From positions 1,364,001 to 1,428,000 of the forward strand of contig NZ_CP118866.1 of assembly GCF_029101545.1 (NCBI RefSeq): a stretch of 64,000 nt of DNA, in the 5' to 3' direction. Positions 16,760 to 26,215 of the stretch are shown piece after piece. Numbering within the stretch: the first letter of the stretch is position 1; each line of letters opens with the position of its first letter. The stretch is from Amygdalobacter indicium. GTDB taxonomy: Bacteria; Bacillota; Clostridia; Saccharofermentanales; Fastidiosipilaceae. The position numbers and the translations under genes are program-made. A model generated the notes under the pieces. That model saw only the letters and a list, made by a program, of their open reading frames with translations. It searched no databases and was not told the DNA's origin.

Positions 16760-19700
16760 TCAGTTGAAGCGTTTTCTGATATAGCTCAGAACTAAGAGTA
16801 TCAGGCTGTATGCGCCGGCAAAGTTGCTTGCTCCGGTTGCTGCGCCGGCAGTTTCACCGGTCTTGGCGACAACCCAATGATGGATTTCTTCCTGCGGTTC
16901 GACGACGATGCCGGGTTTGCCAAGCGGCGGAACGTATTCTTTGTTGATGATCTCAAAGCCGTCTTTGGCGTTGCCTTGGTAAGTTACGGTGTAGGTTTTG
17001 TTGCGGAATTTAACCATGCCGTAATTTTCTCCTGCTTCTTTGACGCCGTATTCATACGGTTTGTCGCCGCGTTTGTAAGCCAGACGTACTTTTTTGAACT
17101 TGCTTTGCCAGTTTTGGGCGGCGCTGACGGCTGTTCTATACGGCATCGCTTCGTCATTCAAGGTCAGATAGGCCTGTATTTCGTTGCGGTTGCGTCTGAT
17201 TTCAGCCTCAGGGTCTGTTTCTGCCGGTTGGTTCGGGTCGTCCGGGTCTGCCGGATTTGCCGGGTCAGCTTGGTCGGCCGGATTCGCCGGATTTGCCGGG
17301 TCTGCAGGGTTCGCCGGATCAGCCGGGTTTGCCGGTGTGCCTTGGTTTCCGGGGTCAGCCGGGTTTGCCGGCTTGTTCGGGTTGTCCTGTGTTCCACCTG
17401 TTGCAGGGTTCGCAGGATCCGCAGGCTTGTTCGGGTCAGCCGGATTAGCAGGCTTCGCAGGGTCGGTTTTTCCCTGTTTGCCGGGCTTGTTCAAGTCGCC
17501 CTCGAATTTCATCTCCACCGGTTTGCCGTCACGGTCCAGCCAGACCTTATGCACTTTAATTTCGCCGAAGGGGACCTGCGTGTTGACGACCGTGTAACCT
17601 TTGGTCATATCGCCGTCATATTCCACACTGTACAAAACCTTATTGAGTTCGATAATCTCGTCCTTGACGCCTTTCTCTTGGACCGTGTAATTGAACTCGT
17701 TCTTTGCTTCCTCTTCGCCCTGCAAAAACTTACCTTGTTTTTTGAGGCTGTCATATTCGCCCTTAGTGCCCTTCCACTTGGACGGGGAGCGTAAGAGCTC
17801 GATAAAGGTGTCAGTCCATTTATTGTCCGGTGTCAATTCCAAATGATTCACGGTTATTGTGTCCTCCGGCTCGTACAGTTCGCCGTCCCGATAAAGCTCC
17901 ACTTCCGTTTTTGCCAGTTTATCCGGAGTTGTTAATGGTTTAGGTGCAGCCGGGTTTGCCGGGTTTGCCGGAGTTGCCGGGTTGGCCGGATTTGCCGGCG
18001 TGTTGCCGTTGCCGGTCGACGTACCCGCGCCATTACCGCCCGGAGTACTTGTCGCACTGCCGTTGCCGTTCGGTGTGCCGTTGCCGGTCGGGGTGCCTGT
18101 CGCACCGCCTGTTGCCCCGGCATTTGCTCCTGTAGCGTTACCGTCTGCGGCACCGCCGTTCTCGGCCTCTTGCTCCTGCTTCTTCTTTGCCTCTTCTTCC
18201 GCCTTTTTCTGCAGCTCCAACTGCGTATCGTAAGGAACGCCGGTCAGAAGATTCAGGCCGTCTTGATTGCGCCAGATTTTCTCAACCTTGATTTTGCGCA
18301 CGGGGACAATTTCCGGCAGCGGAATATTCTCATCTTTGAAGCCGTCAACCACATCGACAATGTACTTGCGCCGATTATCTTCCTTAGAATACGGATAATC
18401 ATCGTTGAAACGCTCATCTTCCGTCAGCTTCACCACCACTCTATGGTAGCCCTTAGGCGTAGCGGCACTTTCACTTTGGCGGCGAATAACCCGATAATCA
18501 TCATAACGATAATTAATGTGTTTTTTGCCCGTATTGTTAATGCCGATGAAGCGATCATATTTATCCAAGTTGAAATGCACGTTCAGCTGGGCCTGACTTG
18601 TCAGCTTATAGCCGTTTATATGCACATAGTTATGCACGTCGTAGTCACGGTTTTCGTTCACAATCTTCTCCGGATTGTAAATTGCATACTCCTGTCCGTC
18701 TTCATCCTGACTGAGGTGGTCGGCATAATAAACTCTGTGCCTGAAGGGGCGATAATAGAAATTGAAAACATTCGCACCCTCGCCCGGCTTATCAGAAGCT
18801 TTCGGCTTAACGACTTTGAGCGTCTGGAAGTACTTGTTCTTACCCGGATCTTTCAATTCGGCCAGGAACTTTTTGTCCGTCCGCAAAATATAATTTTCGT
18901 CCTGAGAAGCCACGGCGGCGACGTAAGAGCCTTCACGCCCGACTTTCCGGTGATTCTTTTTAACCTCGATTTCTTTACCCATTTTGTCGAAGTAATGGTG
19001 CAAGTACCAAATGTCGTAAAAGTTATTGGAGAGCCAGATTGCCCGCAAGGTTGATTTTTCGAAAACCTGGTTACCGAAAGCGTAGAGTTCCGGCACGGTA
19101 TACTTTTTCACAAAAGTTTTGTCTTCATCACCGTTGGCATCGTAGCGCACATGCTCCCAACCTAAGAAGGTGTATCCGTCTCTTTGCGGGACGAAATTCG
19201 GGTCTTTGATGGTCGTGCCGTCGGGAACTTTGAAAATTTGTTTGTCGGTCGGCGCAGCGTGCGGTAATTTCTGCACGGATAAGCAGATATCATCCTTCTG
19301 ACATTCATACAGGCTGTTAGGGTCAATTTCCTGCAAAGTACCGCCGTTAGGGTCAAATGTCATTTCCCAGATATGCGGATCACGCCAGATGGCATAGATA
19401 TACATATCATAGTCGATCATTTTTTCGTTACTGTCTTTGACCATCTTGACGCCTTTGGTGTCATATGCCCAACCGAAGAATTCGTAATTATTCGGGATTC
19501 CTGCCGGTCTTTGGGGTTTGTACTTGTGGTCCAAATCCAAAGCGGCTAACGGCTGATCATAGTAAACCTCAACACTTTGAGAAAAGGCGTTATCATTATA
19601 TTTGGCAGGATCGGAACACATCTTCAAAGAATGCTTATTGCGCAAATAATGCATCTTCAAAATTCCGTTCTCGTCATATTCCGTTTCCTTACATCCCAGA

Positions 19701-22141
19701 AAGTGAATCTTGAACTCCGCGTTAGGCGGCAATTCAGGAACAACATCAGGATCATCCGGATCACCCTTAAGCTCATCCAGATCACCCTCATCAAGCTTAT
19801 CCAATTTTAATGTTTCTTCAGACGAGACGATCGTAAAGCCCTGCAGCTCCGGCGGTGTATAATTATAATCCTCGCTGAAAGTGTCCGATTTTACATAATA
19901 CATATCCAGATCCGACACAAAGTCATCCTTATTATCGTTACCGGCAACAGCATCAGCAAGTGACTGTTTGTAGAAAACCATATGAACCGGTCCCACTTTA
20001 CCGCTCTGATTAGAAACATCAAGACCGAAACTGATTGTATATTCATCATATTGTTCGTTGACACCGGGAACAGAACTGTGCCGCAGGAACTCAGCGGTTT
20101 TCGGACCGATAAATTTCTTCGTCAGACGATAATGCGGCATATCACGATATTCTCTCTCGCCTGTCTTCATATTGATCGTCCAGCCTAGGGACATATAGTC
20201 ATCCCATTTACCGTCTGTATCATGTTCCCAGTTCGTCAATTCGCTGTCCAACGGCCACAAGCTCCGTAAAAACTGTCCGAAACGGGCCTTGACTTTGTAG
20301 CGTTTGTTGACGCAGTCATATTCCACGCCGTTTTTCCTGAAAGTCGGCTGTATTGTTTCTTCGCCGTTCAAAGTGTAACGCTGCTCGAAGACCAAGGTAT
20401 ATTCCCGGCGGTTATAAATGACGTTGTAGACCGTGTTGCCGGAAGAGTCGATAGTTTTCACTTCCTGCGCTTGGTTCAGATTGGCAACTTTGAACATGTC
20501 TTCGCTCAGGTAGTAATAACGTTTGAACTTGTCCTTGTCCTGTAAATCTTCCGGATCAATTCCCGGGAATTGAATCTGTCCTCTTTCATTATCGAAGTTG
20601 CGATAGAGCGGGACAGTGCCGACAAGACCGCCTTTGATCAATTTAGCACCGGCATACAGGTAATTATCCTGCCATTTAGCGGGATTCGGATCGTGGTCGG
20701 GTTTTTCGATCCAAAATTGCAAGGTGTAATCGGCCTTGGTTGCTTCCTGCCATTCAGCGGTGAAAGTAATTTTCTTGGCCGGCATGGCATTGGCATATTC
20801 CACCTTGGTCAAATCGGGAATCAAGTCGCCTGCGGTGTAAAGCTTCTTCGGTTGGCCGCTTGCCTGATCAACTTTGATTTTCCCCGATTCGTCCAGTTCG
20901 TAAATATCGCTGTCGCAGCGCCAGCCTTTAAGTGTGGAACCTTTTTTCTCCGGATTTTTAGCGATGGGCGGGATTGTCTGGCCGAAATACAAACGCCGAG
21001 CCGGTACACCGCTACCGCCGACAGAGTCGTAGACCACGTCGAAAGCGGCACGTTTGTAACGGACTTCAACGAAGAAATCGGTCGTGTTTTCCGGTACGGT
21101 TACTTTTAATTCGACATTTTCGGGGGCAAAGCCGATGCGCTGATCTTCCGGCAAATAAGGCACTGTAATTTCGGCGCCTATATTGCCTTCGGTATAAGTA
21201 GTTTTCGTATCATCTTCCAGGAACTTTTCTTTATCGTTCAAGCTTTGGAAAGTATGTTTGATTTTGACTTTCTGTTTGCCTGAAGTGTAGATGAAGTCCT
21301 CTGTTTTGTTGTTCTTTGCTTTGATGAAGTTGTAGTCCATCTGCAAATCTTCCTGCGGTTTTTTGTAACCTTGCAGGTCCGGGAAGACGAAGCGATAGCT
21401 TACGGGCGGATTGGAATCGTGTTCTCCGACAGTTATTCGGTAAGGTTGATAGAACGGCTGGATTTTATCCAAGCGGTAAGCTTTGAAGTTCATGGTATAG
21501 GAATATGTCGGACCTACAGGCGGTTCTTCCAGCTGTTTGTTCGCTTCTTCTACAGTTTCAGGATCGTCACCGGGGATTATGCGGGCATTTTTGGGCAAGT
21601 GACGGTTAAGGTAGACTTCCGGTGCTTCTTTTTCGGTGTTGATTTCTTCTTCGTCCTCTTCTTTGCCCTGATCGTCATTGTCCTGCGGTTGGCCCGGGTT
21701 TTGGCCCGGCTCGCCCGGAGTTTGACCCGGCTGCCCCGGAGTTTGGCCCGGTTGACCCGGGGTTTGTCCAGGCTGTCCGGGATTTGGAGCCGGTTGGCCC
21801 GGAGTTTGGCCCGGCTGACCCGGGGTTTGTCCAGGCTGTCCGGGATTTGGAGCCGGTTGGCCCGGAGTTTGGCCCGGCTGTCCGGGATTTTGGTTAGGCG
21901 TTTGCGCGGCATTTTGCCCGGCAGCAGGACTTGCACTTCTATCCTCAGAAGCAGGCTGCACTCGGCCGCCTTGCATGCCGTCAGCATGTAAGCTTGCAGT
22001 GATACTGTCATCCTGCAATTGCAACTTGGGCTTGACGGTCGAATTTTCCTCCGCCAGCAATCTATTAAAAGGCAAATAGGTCGTTGCAACCATTGCGATC
22101 GCCACAACCAAAGCCTGCCATCTCAAACTGTTCTTAACCAT
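16760..22141 (-). CDS. Giant secreted surface protein with InlB-like and Cna-B-like domains and a KTGE C-terminal anchor
   Basis: The 1,793-residue product has a Sec signal peptide (about residues 1-30, ending NRLLAEE), a Gly/Pro/Gln linker of PGQTPGQ units (about 77-150), then a long ectodomain. InlB-type (Listeria-Bacteroides) repeats appear near residue 370 (FDVVYDSVGGSGVP) and near 925 (WEMTFDPNGGTLQ). Two Cna-B-like domains start near 1283 (KIKVEKIWRNQDG) and 1525 (EIKVHKVWLDRDG); each is interrupted by a low-complexity insert, NGNG/PANPA in the first and PADPANP in the second. The end has VVAKTGETAG, a hydrophobic segment and RKRFN, a wall-anchor layout without the LP of LPXTG. It is likely a cell-wall adhesin. 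Antisense ORFs over the repeats are shadows. Confidence 0.85.
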   Translation of the reverse strand: MVKNSLRWQALVVAIAMVATTYLPFNRLLAEENSTVKPKLQLQDDSITASLHADGMQGGRVQPASEDRSASPAAGQNAAQTPNQNPGQPGQTPGQPAPNPGQPGQTPGQPGQTPGQPAPNPGQPGQTPGQPGQTPGQPGQTPGEPGQNPGQPQDNDDQGKEEDEEEINTEKEAPEVYLNRHLPKNARIIPGDDPETVEEANKQLEEPPVGPTYSYTMNFKAYRLDKIQPFYQPYRITVGEHDSNPPVSYRFVFPDLQGYKKPQEDLQMDYNFIKAKNNKTEDFIYTSGKQKVKIKHTFQSLNDKEKFLEDDTKTTYTEGNIGAEITVPYLPEDQRIGFAPENVELKVTVPENTTDFFVEVRYKRAAFDVVYDSVGGSGVPARRLYFGQTIPPIAKNPEKKGSTLKGWRCDSDIYELDESGKIKVDQASGQPKKLYTAGDLIPDLTKVEYANAMPAKKITFTAEWQEATKADYTLQFWIEKPDHDPNPAKWQDNYLYAGAKLIKGGLVGTVPLYRNFDNERGQIQFPGIDPEDLQDKDKFKRYYYLSEDMFKVANLNQAQEVKTIDSSGNTVYNVIYNRREYTLVFEQRYTLNGEETIQPTFRKNGVEYDCVNKRYKVKARFGQFLRSLWPLDSELTNWEHDTDGKWDDYMSLGWTINMKTGEREYRDMPHYRLTKKFIGPKTAEFLRHSSVPGVNEQYDEYTISFGLDVSNQSGKVGPVHMVFYKQSLADAVAGNDNKDDFVSDLDMYYVKSDTFSEDYNYTPPELQGFTIVSSEETLKLDKLDEGDLDELKGDPDDPDVVPELPPNAEFKIHFLGCKETEYDENGILKMHYLRNKHSLKMCSDPAKYNDNAFSQSVEVYYDQPLAALDLDHKYKPQRPAGIPNNYEFFGWAYDTKGVKMVKDSNEKMIDYDMYIYAIWRDPHIWEMTFDPNGGTLQEIDPNSLYECQKDDICLSVQKLPHAAPTDKQIFKVPDGTTIKDPNFVPQRDGYTFLGWEHVRYDANGDEDKTFVKKYTVPELYAFGNQVFEKSTLRAIWLSNNFYDIWYLHHYFDKMGKEIEVKKNHRKVGREGSYVAAVASQDENYILRTDKKFLAELKDPGKNKYFQTLKVVKPKASDKPGEGANVFNFYYRPFRHRVYYADHLSQDEDGQEYAIYNPEKIVNENRDYDVHNYVHINGYKLTSQAQLNVHFNLDKYDRFIGINNTGKKHINYRYDDYRVIRRQSESAATPKGYHRVVVKLTEDERFNDDYPYSKEDNRRKYIVDVVDGFKDENIPLPEIVPVRKIKVEKIWRNQDGLNLLTGVPYDTQLELQKKAEEEAKKKQEQEAENGGAADGNATGANAGATGGATGTPTGNGTPNGNGSATSTPGGNGAGTSTGNGNTPANPANPATPANPANPAAPKPLTTPDKLAKTEVELYRDGELYEPEDTITVNHLELTPDNKWTDTFIELLRSPSKWKGTKGEYDSLKKQGKFLQGEEEAKNEFNYTVQEKGVKDEIIELNKVLYSVEYDGDMTKGYTVVNTQVPFGEIKVHKVWLDRDGKPVEMKFEGDLNKPGKQGKTDPAKPANPADPNKPADPANPATGGTQDNPNKPANPADPGNQGTPANPADPANPADPANPANPADQADPANPADPDDPNQPAETDPEAEIRRNRNEIQAYLTLNDEAMPYRTAVSAAQNWQSKFKKVRLAYKRGDKPYEYGVKEAGENYGMVKFRNKTYTVTYQGNAKDGFEIINKEYVPPLGKPGIVVEPQEEIHHWVVAKTGETAGAATGASNFAGAYSLILLVLSYIRKRFN

Positions 22142-22182
22142 ATCCTTATATATCCTTCCAGTATCTTCATATTATATAACAT

Positions 22183-23784
22183 CTACATCGCCGTGTTCTT
22201 AATCAAAATGTCATCTTCCTGTATTACTGTATCGCCGCGCGGAATTAAAACCTTTCGGCCGCGTTTGACCAACATAATCAAAGCCGTGGCGCTCGCCGTC
22301 TCATTAATCTCCCGCAAAGATTTACCGACAAAATCATGCCCTTTACCGACATTAATTTCACTCAAAGAAATCCCCTTAATCGGAGTCGCCTCCAAAGCAG
22401 CTAAAATCAACTTGTCACCGCTATGTAACATTGTTTGCCCGTTAGGCACCGAAATATCGCCGTCTCTCTCCAAATAAACTAAAAGCGTTTGCGGCGGCAG
22501 AACCAACTCTGCCACTTTTTTCCCGGCCCACTTATGTTGCGGCGGAATGCGGAACTTAATAAATTCAACAGGCAACTCCTCCGAATAATCTGTAAAAGTT
22601 TTCATGACATCAGCTTTCTCGTCCAACATCCGGCAATACTTGGCGACTTGGGGCAAAAATGCGCCCTGCAAAGTCAAAGACAGCAGCACGATAAAGAAGG
22701 TCAGATGAAAAATTTCCTGGCCCATAGCTCCCGCCGTCATCACCATAATAGCGAAAACAACCGACGTAGCGCCGCGCAAGCCGGCACAGGAAAGAAGAAT
22801 AATTTGCCCTAATTTCGGGCGGAACGGGAGAAGCAGCAGACTCAAAGCCGCCGGTCGCACCACTAAAGTCAACAGCAGCATAATTGCCAAAGCGTCGACG
22901 GCAACGGCCGCCAATTTCGGGAAAGAGGCCAAAAAGCCCAGCAGGAAGAAAAGCGTAACTTGCGCTAAGCCGGTAAAGCCGTTCCAGAAAGTAACCAAAT
23001 CTTTTTTCACAATTAACGGATTGTTGCCCAGAGCCAAGCCGCACAAGTAAGTGCACAAAAAGCCGTTACCGCCGAAAGTTGTCGGCAACGCGTAACTGAG
23101 CAACGCCACACCCACAGTCAAAATCAAACGGCCGGCATCGCTATCGGGCGCCATTTTACGCAACAAAAAAGTCGATAAGCGACTGCAGATAAAGGCAACG
23201 GCCGCCGCGACAAATAACTGCAAAACAATAATTTTAATCAAGCCGAGCGGGGAAAATCCCTCTTTATCCAACAACAAAATAATTAAAGTCAGCATGTACG
23301 CCGTCGGGTCGTTACTGCCGCTTTCCACCTCCAGCAGCGAAGCTGTATTGTAGCGCAAATTCAGGCGGCGCGAACGTAAAATGGAAAAGACCGAAGCGGC
23401 ATCGGTCGAAGCGATAACCGCGCCCATCAATGCTGCCTGCATAAAGTGCCAATGAAATAGGTAATAGCACAAAGCCGCCAGAAAAACTGCCGTCAATATA
23501 ACGCCGGCACTTGCCAACAGTACCGCTTGCGCCAAAATCGGCCGGCAACGCTTGGCATTCGTGCCGAAGCCGCCGTAAAACATAATAAAAATTAAAGCTA
23601 AAGTGCTGATATTGCCGACCAGTTCATAATCGGCCGTCTGATTGCCGAATTGCGTCCCCTGTCCAACTGCCAGACCCAGCAAAATAAAGCCCAACAGTAC
23701 CGGCATGCCGATCCGAACAAAGAGCTTCTGTAAAAGGACACTGGCGACAAGTAAAGCCGCAACAATCAGAATTAAAAGGTTCAA
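22183..23784 (-). CDS. CPA1-type K+(Na+)/H+ antiporter with RCK-like tail (NhaP2/CvrA type)
   Basis: The 533-residue protein has 12-13 helices with the CPA antiporter ion-binding motif region GAVIASTDAASVFSIL and LEVESGSNDPTAYMLTLI. The C-terminal ~150 residues form a soluble TrkA_C domain (VLPPQTLLVYLERDGDISVPNGQTMLHSGDKLIL) that senses ligands. The start is a TTG with GGGGA upstream. It starts 18 bp after the M20 gene stop and is probably co-transcribed with it. Confidence 0.9.
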   Translation of the reverse strand: MNLLILIVAALLVASVLLQKLFVRIGMPVLLGFILLGLAVGQGTQFGNQTADYELVGNISTLALIFIMFYGGFGTNAKRCRPILAQAVLLASAGVILTAVFLAALCYYLFHWHFMQAALMGAVIASTDAASVFSILRSRRLNLRYNTASLLEVESGSNDPTAYMLTLIILLLDKEGFSPLGLIKIIVLQLFVAAAVAFICSRLSTFLLRKMAPDSDAGRLILTVGVALLSYALPTTFGGNGFLCTYLCGLALGNNPLIVKKDLVTFWNGFTGLAQVTLFFLLGFLASFPKLAAVAVDALAIMLLLTLVVRPAALSLLLLPFRPKLGQIILLSCAGLRGATSVVFAIMVMTAGAMGQEIFHLTFFIVLLSLTLQGAFLPQVAKYCRMLDEKADVMKTFTDYSEELPVEFIKFRIPPQHKWAGKKVAELVLPPQTLLVYLERDGDISVPNGQTMLHSGDKLILAALEATPIKGISLSEINVGKGHDFVGKSLREINETASATALIMLVKRGRKVLIPRGDTVIQEDDILIKNTAM

Positions 23785-23802
23785 AACATTCCCCGTTCTA
23801 AA

Positions 23803-24990
23803 TTATTTTTGCTGCAAATATTCCCAAGCAACACTGCCGACAGCCAATGCGGCAACTTGTAACGATTTTTCATTTAGCCTGAACTTCGGATGATGGTGCG
23901 GATACACTTCACCTTCCGACATTGCGCCGATATAGAAGAAACAAGCGGGTCTTTTGGCTGCAAAATATGCGAAATCCTCCGACGGATTCAAAACGCCGCA
24001 ATCCTCTATTCCCGTAATCTCCGGTATCAGATCCTGTTCCGCCTGCAAAATACGAACAACTTCGCCGGTGACATTCTTATCATTGACAAGCACCGGATAA
24101 TCTGTCACATAATCAACTTTAATCGTACAACCATACGCTTCTTCCAGCCCGTGACAAATACGTTTGACCTGCTCTTCAATCAATTGACAGGTATAATCCG
24201 ACATGGAACGCACATCGCCTTCCAGCGTTACCTGATCTTTAATTATGTTGAATTGACCTTTGCCGTCAAAAGAGCCGACAGTTAATACTGCCGATTGTTT
24301 GGACGCTACGCGCCGGGAAATAATACTTTGCAAATTAACTACCAATTCACTGGCAATTAAAATAGCGTCGTTCGCCTCTTCCGGCAAGGAAGCATGGCCG
24401 CCTTTGCCGATAACTTGAATGGTGAATTTGGAACGGGCATGCTGGACAGCTCCCGCATGATAGAAAACTTTACCGCAAGGCATGGTGCTCATGAAGTGGC
24501 AACCCATAACCGTATCCACACCGTCAAGTACTCCTTCGGCAATCATCCCTTTGGCCCCTCCGGGAGCCATTTCTTCCGCCGGTTGGTGAATAATTAAAAC
24601 TTTGCCGTTGAAACTGTCTTTCACTCGCGCCAGGCAGGCAGCCACAGTCATCAAATAAGCTGTATGGGCATCATGTCCGCAGGCGTGCATGACGCCTTGA
24701 TTGACAGAGGCAAAAGGTAGGCCTGTATCTTCCTGTATCGGCAGAGCGTCAAAATCGGCCCGTAAGGCCAAAGTTCTGCCCGGTTTGCCGGAATCAATTA
24801 AAACGGTCAGACCGTAATTGTTACGGCAGTGCTGTACCGGCAAGCCCAAATTTTCGTAAAAGCGGGTGATGTATGCCGCCGTTTCTTTTTCTTTGAATGA
24901 AAGTTCAGGATGAGCGTGTAAATAGCGGCGTCTGCTGACAGTCGCCTCCTGCTCGTTCCGTAATAGCTGCAATAAATAATCCTTATTCAT
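23803..24990 (-). CDS. M20 family amidohydrolase (aminoacylase/hippurate hydrolase type)
   Basis: The 395-residue protein has the M20D metal-site motifs: ALRADFDALPIQEDTGLPFAS, HACGHDAHTAYLM, HQPAEEMAPGGAKGMI and the C-terminal PSEDFAYFAAKRPACFFYIG. The ATG is preceded by CGGAG; an earlier in-frame start has no such site. Enzymes of this group cleave N-acyl amino acids or indole-amino acid conjugates. It is a full-length paralogue of the fragment at 10864-11181. Confidence 0.9.
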   Translation of the reverse strand: MNKDYLLQLLRNEQEATVSRRRYLHAHPELSFKEKETAAYITRFYENLGLPVQHCRNNYGLTVLIDSGKPGRTLALRADFDALPIQEDTGLPFASVNQGVMHACGHDAHTAYLMTVAACLARVKDSFNGKVLIIHQPAEEMAPGGAKGMIAEGVLDGVDTVMGCHFMSTMPCGKVFYHAGAVQHARSKFTIQVIGKGGHASLPEEANDAILIASELVVNLQSIISRRVASKQSAVLTVGSFDGKGQFNIIKDQVTLEGDVRSMSDYTCQLIEEQVKRICHGLEEAYGCTIKVDYVTDYPVLVNDKNVTGEVVRILQAEQDLIPEITGIEDCGVLNPSEDFAYFAAKRPACFFYIGAMSEGEVYPHHHPKFRLNEKSLQVAALAVGSVAWEYLQQK

Positions 24991-25163
24991 TAAAACTCCG
25001 TTCAATATGCTTTAAGCCTCAAATTATGCCGTAAGCTTCAATGTAGATGCAATTATTTTCGTTCGTCGGTCAGCCGTTTCGCAGCTGAGCAGTTCGCTTT
25101 TTTTGCGCTTCCTTGATTTCGCTACTTCGCCGGCAAGCTATAAAAATCCAATTGTATTACGCG

Positions 25164-25172
25164 ATTATAACA
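25164..25172 (-). promoter_or_regulatory. Extended -10 promoter for the M20/antiporter operon
   Basis: On the minus strand TGTTATAAT is an extended -10 sequence about 175 bp before the M20 start. The 316-bp gap 24991-25306 holds no other recognisable element. Confidence 0.45.
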
Positions 25173-25306
25173 CATGATTATTTCCCAACTTTTACGCCGG
25201 ACTATCTAATGTGTAAAGTTATCGTTGTAGCGCCCAAACTTAGGGCTCTATCGAGTCAATTTCTTCGGCCGGCTGTCTGCCGAAAGCGAAGTAACACCGG
25301 AAATTT

Positions 25307-25963
25307 TCAAGTTGCAGAGGCCAATTTGATGCGGCCGGTTTGACAGCAGTAACCGAAAATTGTGCCTAATAATAAGATTATTAAAAAAGCTGCCAAGTAT
25401 GGCAAAGGCATATCATGTGAATAACCGGCGACAAAAACAACAGCTTTTTTCAGGCTTAAGCGCATAAATAAAGAATAGAAAACAATAAAAATTCCCAGTG
25501 TACCGCAACAGGAAGTCATAAGATGCAGCAACAATTGCGGTCGACTGTAAAACACATAAGCGCCAATTAAAGCCAATAACATCAACGGTATGTAAAACGG
25601 TACGAAATATACCGGAAAATCCGTCGGCCAAAATCTTCGCAAAAGCAAAAAGGGATAAAAAGCCGTAATTGCGCCTGCTAAAGCATAAGACAAGCGTTTG
25701 GCCAATGTACAAAATAATGTAACAAGGATAACTTCCAGCAGAAGGGCGGCGGTCACCAACGAGACATATTTATAGAAAGGCGTGACACCGCTGAGGATAA
25801 CAGTCATTTGTGCAATTTTCGTCCCCCCGTGCAGACCGATAAGGAAGAGAAACGGGTGTTTAATTTTTTCGCCTGTCAACAATAAAAGTAAAGATGCCGT
25901 GAATAAAGCAGCTAAGCCGATGTAGTTGATTAGATTGCTGCTGAAATTAAATGTCGCTGTCAT
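25307..25963 (-). CDS. Integral membrane protein of unknown function
   Basis: The 218-residue protein has six or seven predicted membrane helices with short loops (for example LAALFTASLLLLL, PLMLLALIGAYVFY, LAAFLIILLLGTIFGY). GGAGGAAAGCTT precedes the chosen ATG, so the first 17 codons of the longer frame are left out. No family signature is recognised; the overall form resembles small polytopic proteins such as YwaF/TIGR02206, but that is only a loose likeness. It is divergent from the next plus-strand gene. Confidence 0.75.
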   Translation of the reverse strand: MTATFNFSSNLINYIGLAALFTASLLLLLTGEKIKHPFLFLIGLHGGTKIAQMTVILSGVTPFYKYVSLVTAALLLEVILVTLFCTLAKRLSYALAGAITAFYPFLLLRRFWPTDFPVYFVPFYIPLMLLALIGAYVFYSRPQLLLHLMTSCCGTLGIFIVFYSLFMRLSLKKAVVFVAGYSHDMPLPYLAAFLIILLLGTIFGYCCQTGRIKLASAT

Positions 25964-26129
25964 AAGCTTTCCTCCTGCATTTTGCGTCAGCCGTCTTGTA
26001 AATAATGATATCATTGTAACTTATGTTTCACAACATATCAACAGCTCTCCCAAATTCCGGCTTGTGCACCTTACTTTACAAGTTGATGTTTTCAGCTTAC
26101 TAAAATTTATACAGCTAAAAGATAACTAG

Positions 26130-26158
26130 TTGACAATTACTGCAAGTTTTTATACAAT
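26130..26158 (+). promoter_or_regulatory. Consensus-like sigma-70/sigma-A promoter
   Basis: TTGACA, a 17-bp spacer and TACAAT lie 58 bp before the gene at 26216. It is the best vegetative promoter match seen in the window. Confidence 0.8.
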
Positions 26159-26186
26159 AAATAAAACTTTATTAAGGAGGCTCTCT

Positions 26187-26204
26187 ATGAAAAAGAGACT
26201 TTAA
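26187..26204 (+). CDS. Five-codon leader ORF (MKKRL)
   Basis: A strong AAGGAGG precedes ATG AAA AAG AGA CTT TAA. The stop lies 11 bp before the next ATG. The main gene has only GGGAGA in front of it, so its translation may depend on ribosomes finishing this mini-ORF; it might also be a relic of an older start. Confidence 0.45.
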   Translation: MKKRL

Positions 26205-26215
26205 GGGAGAACGGA

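Noticed and set aside
17184..17597. Gly/Ala/Ser-rich plus-strand ORF resembling a structural repeat protein
   Set aside because: It is the antisense translation of the PADPANP repeats of the giant surface protein.
16877..21991. Long plus-strand ORFs such as 16877-17794, 18170-19054, 20570-21109 and 21371-21991
   Set aside because: They lie antisense to the giant surface protein and owe their length to its repeats and low stop density; none has a ribosome-binding site or family features.
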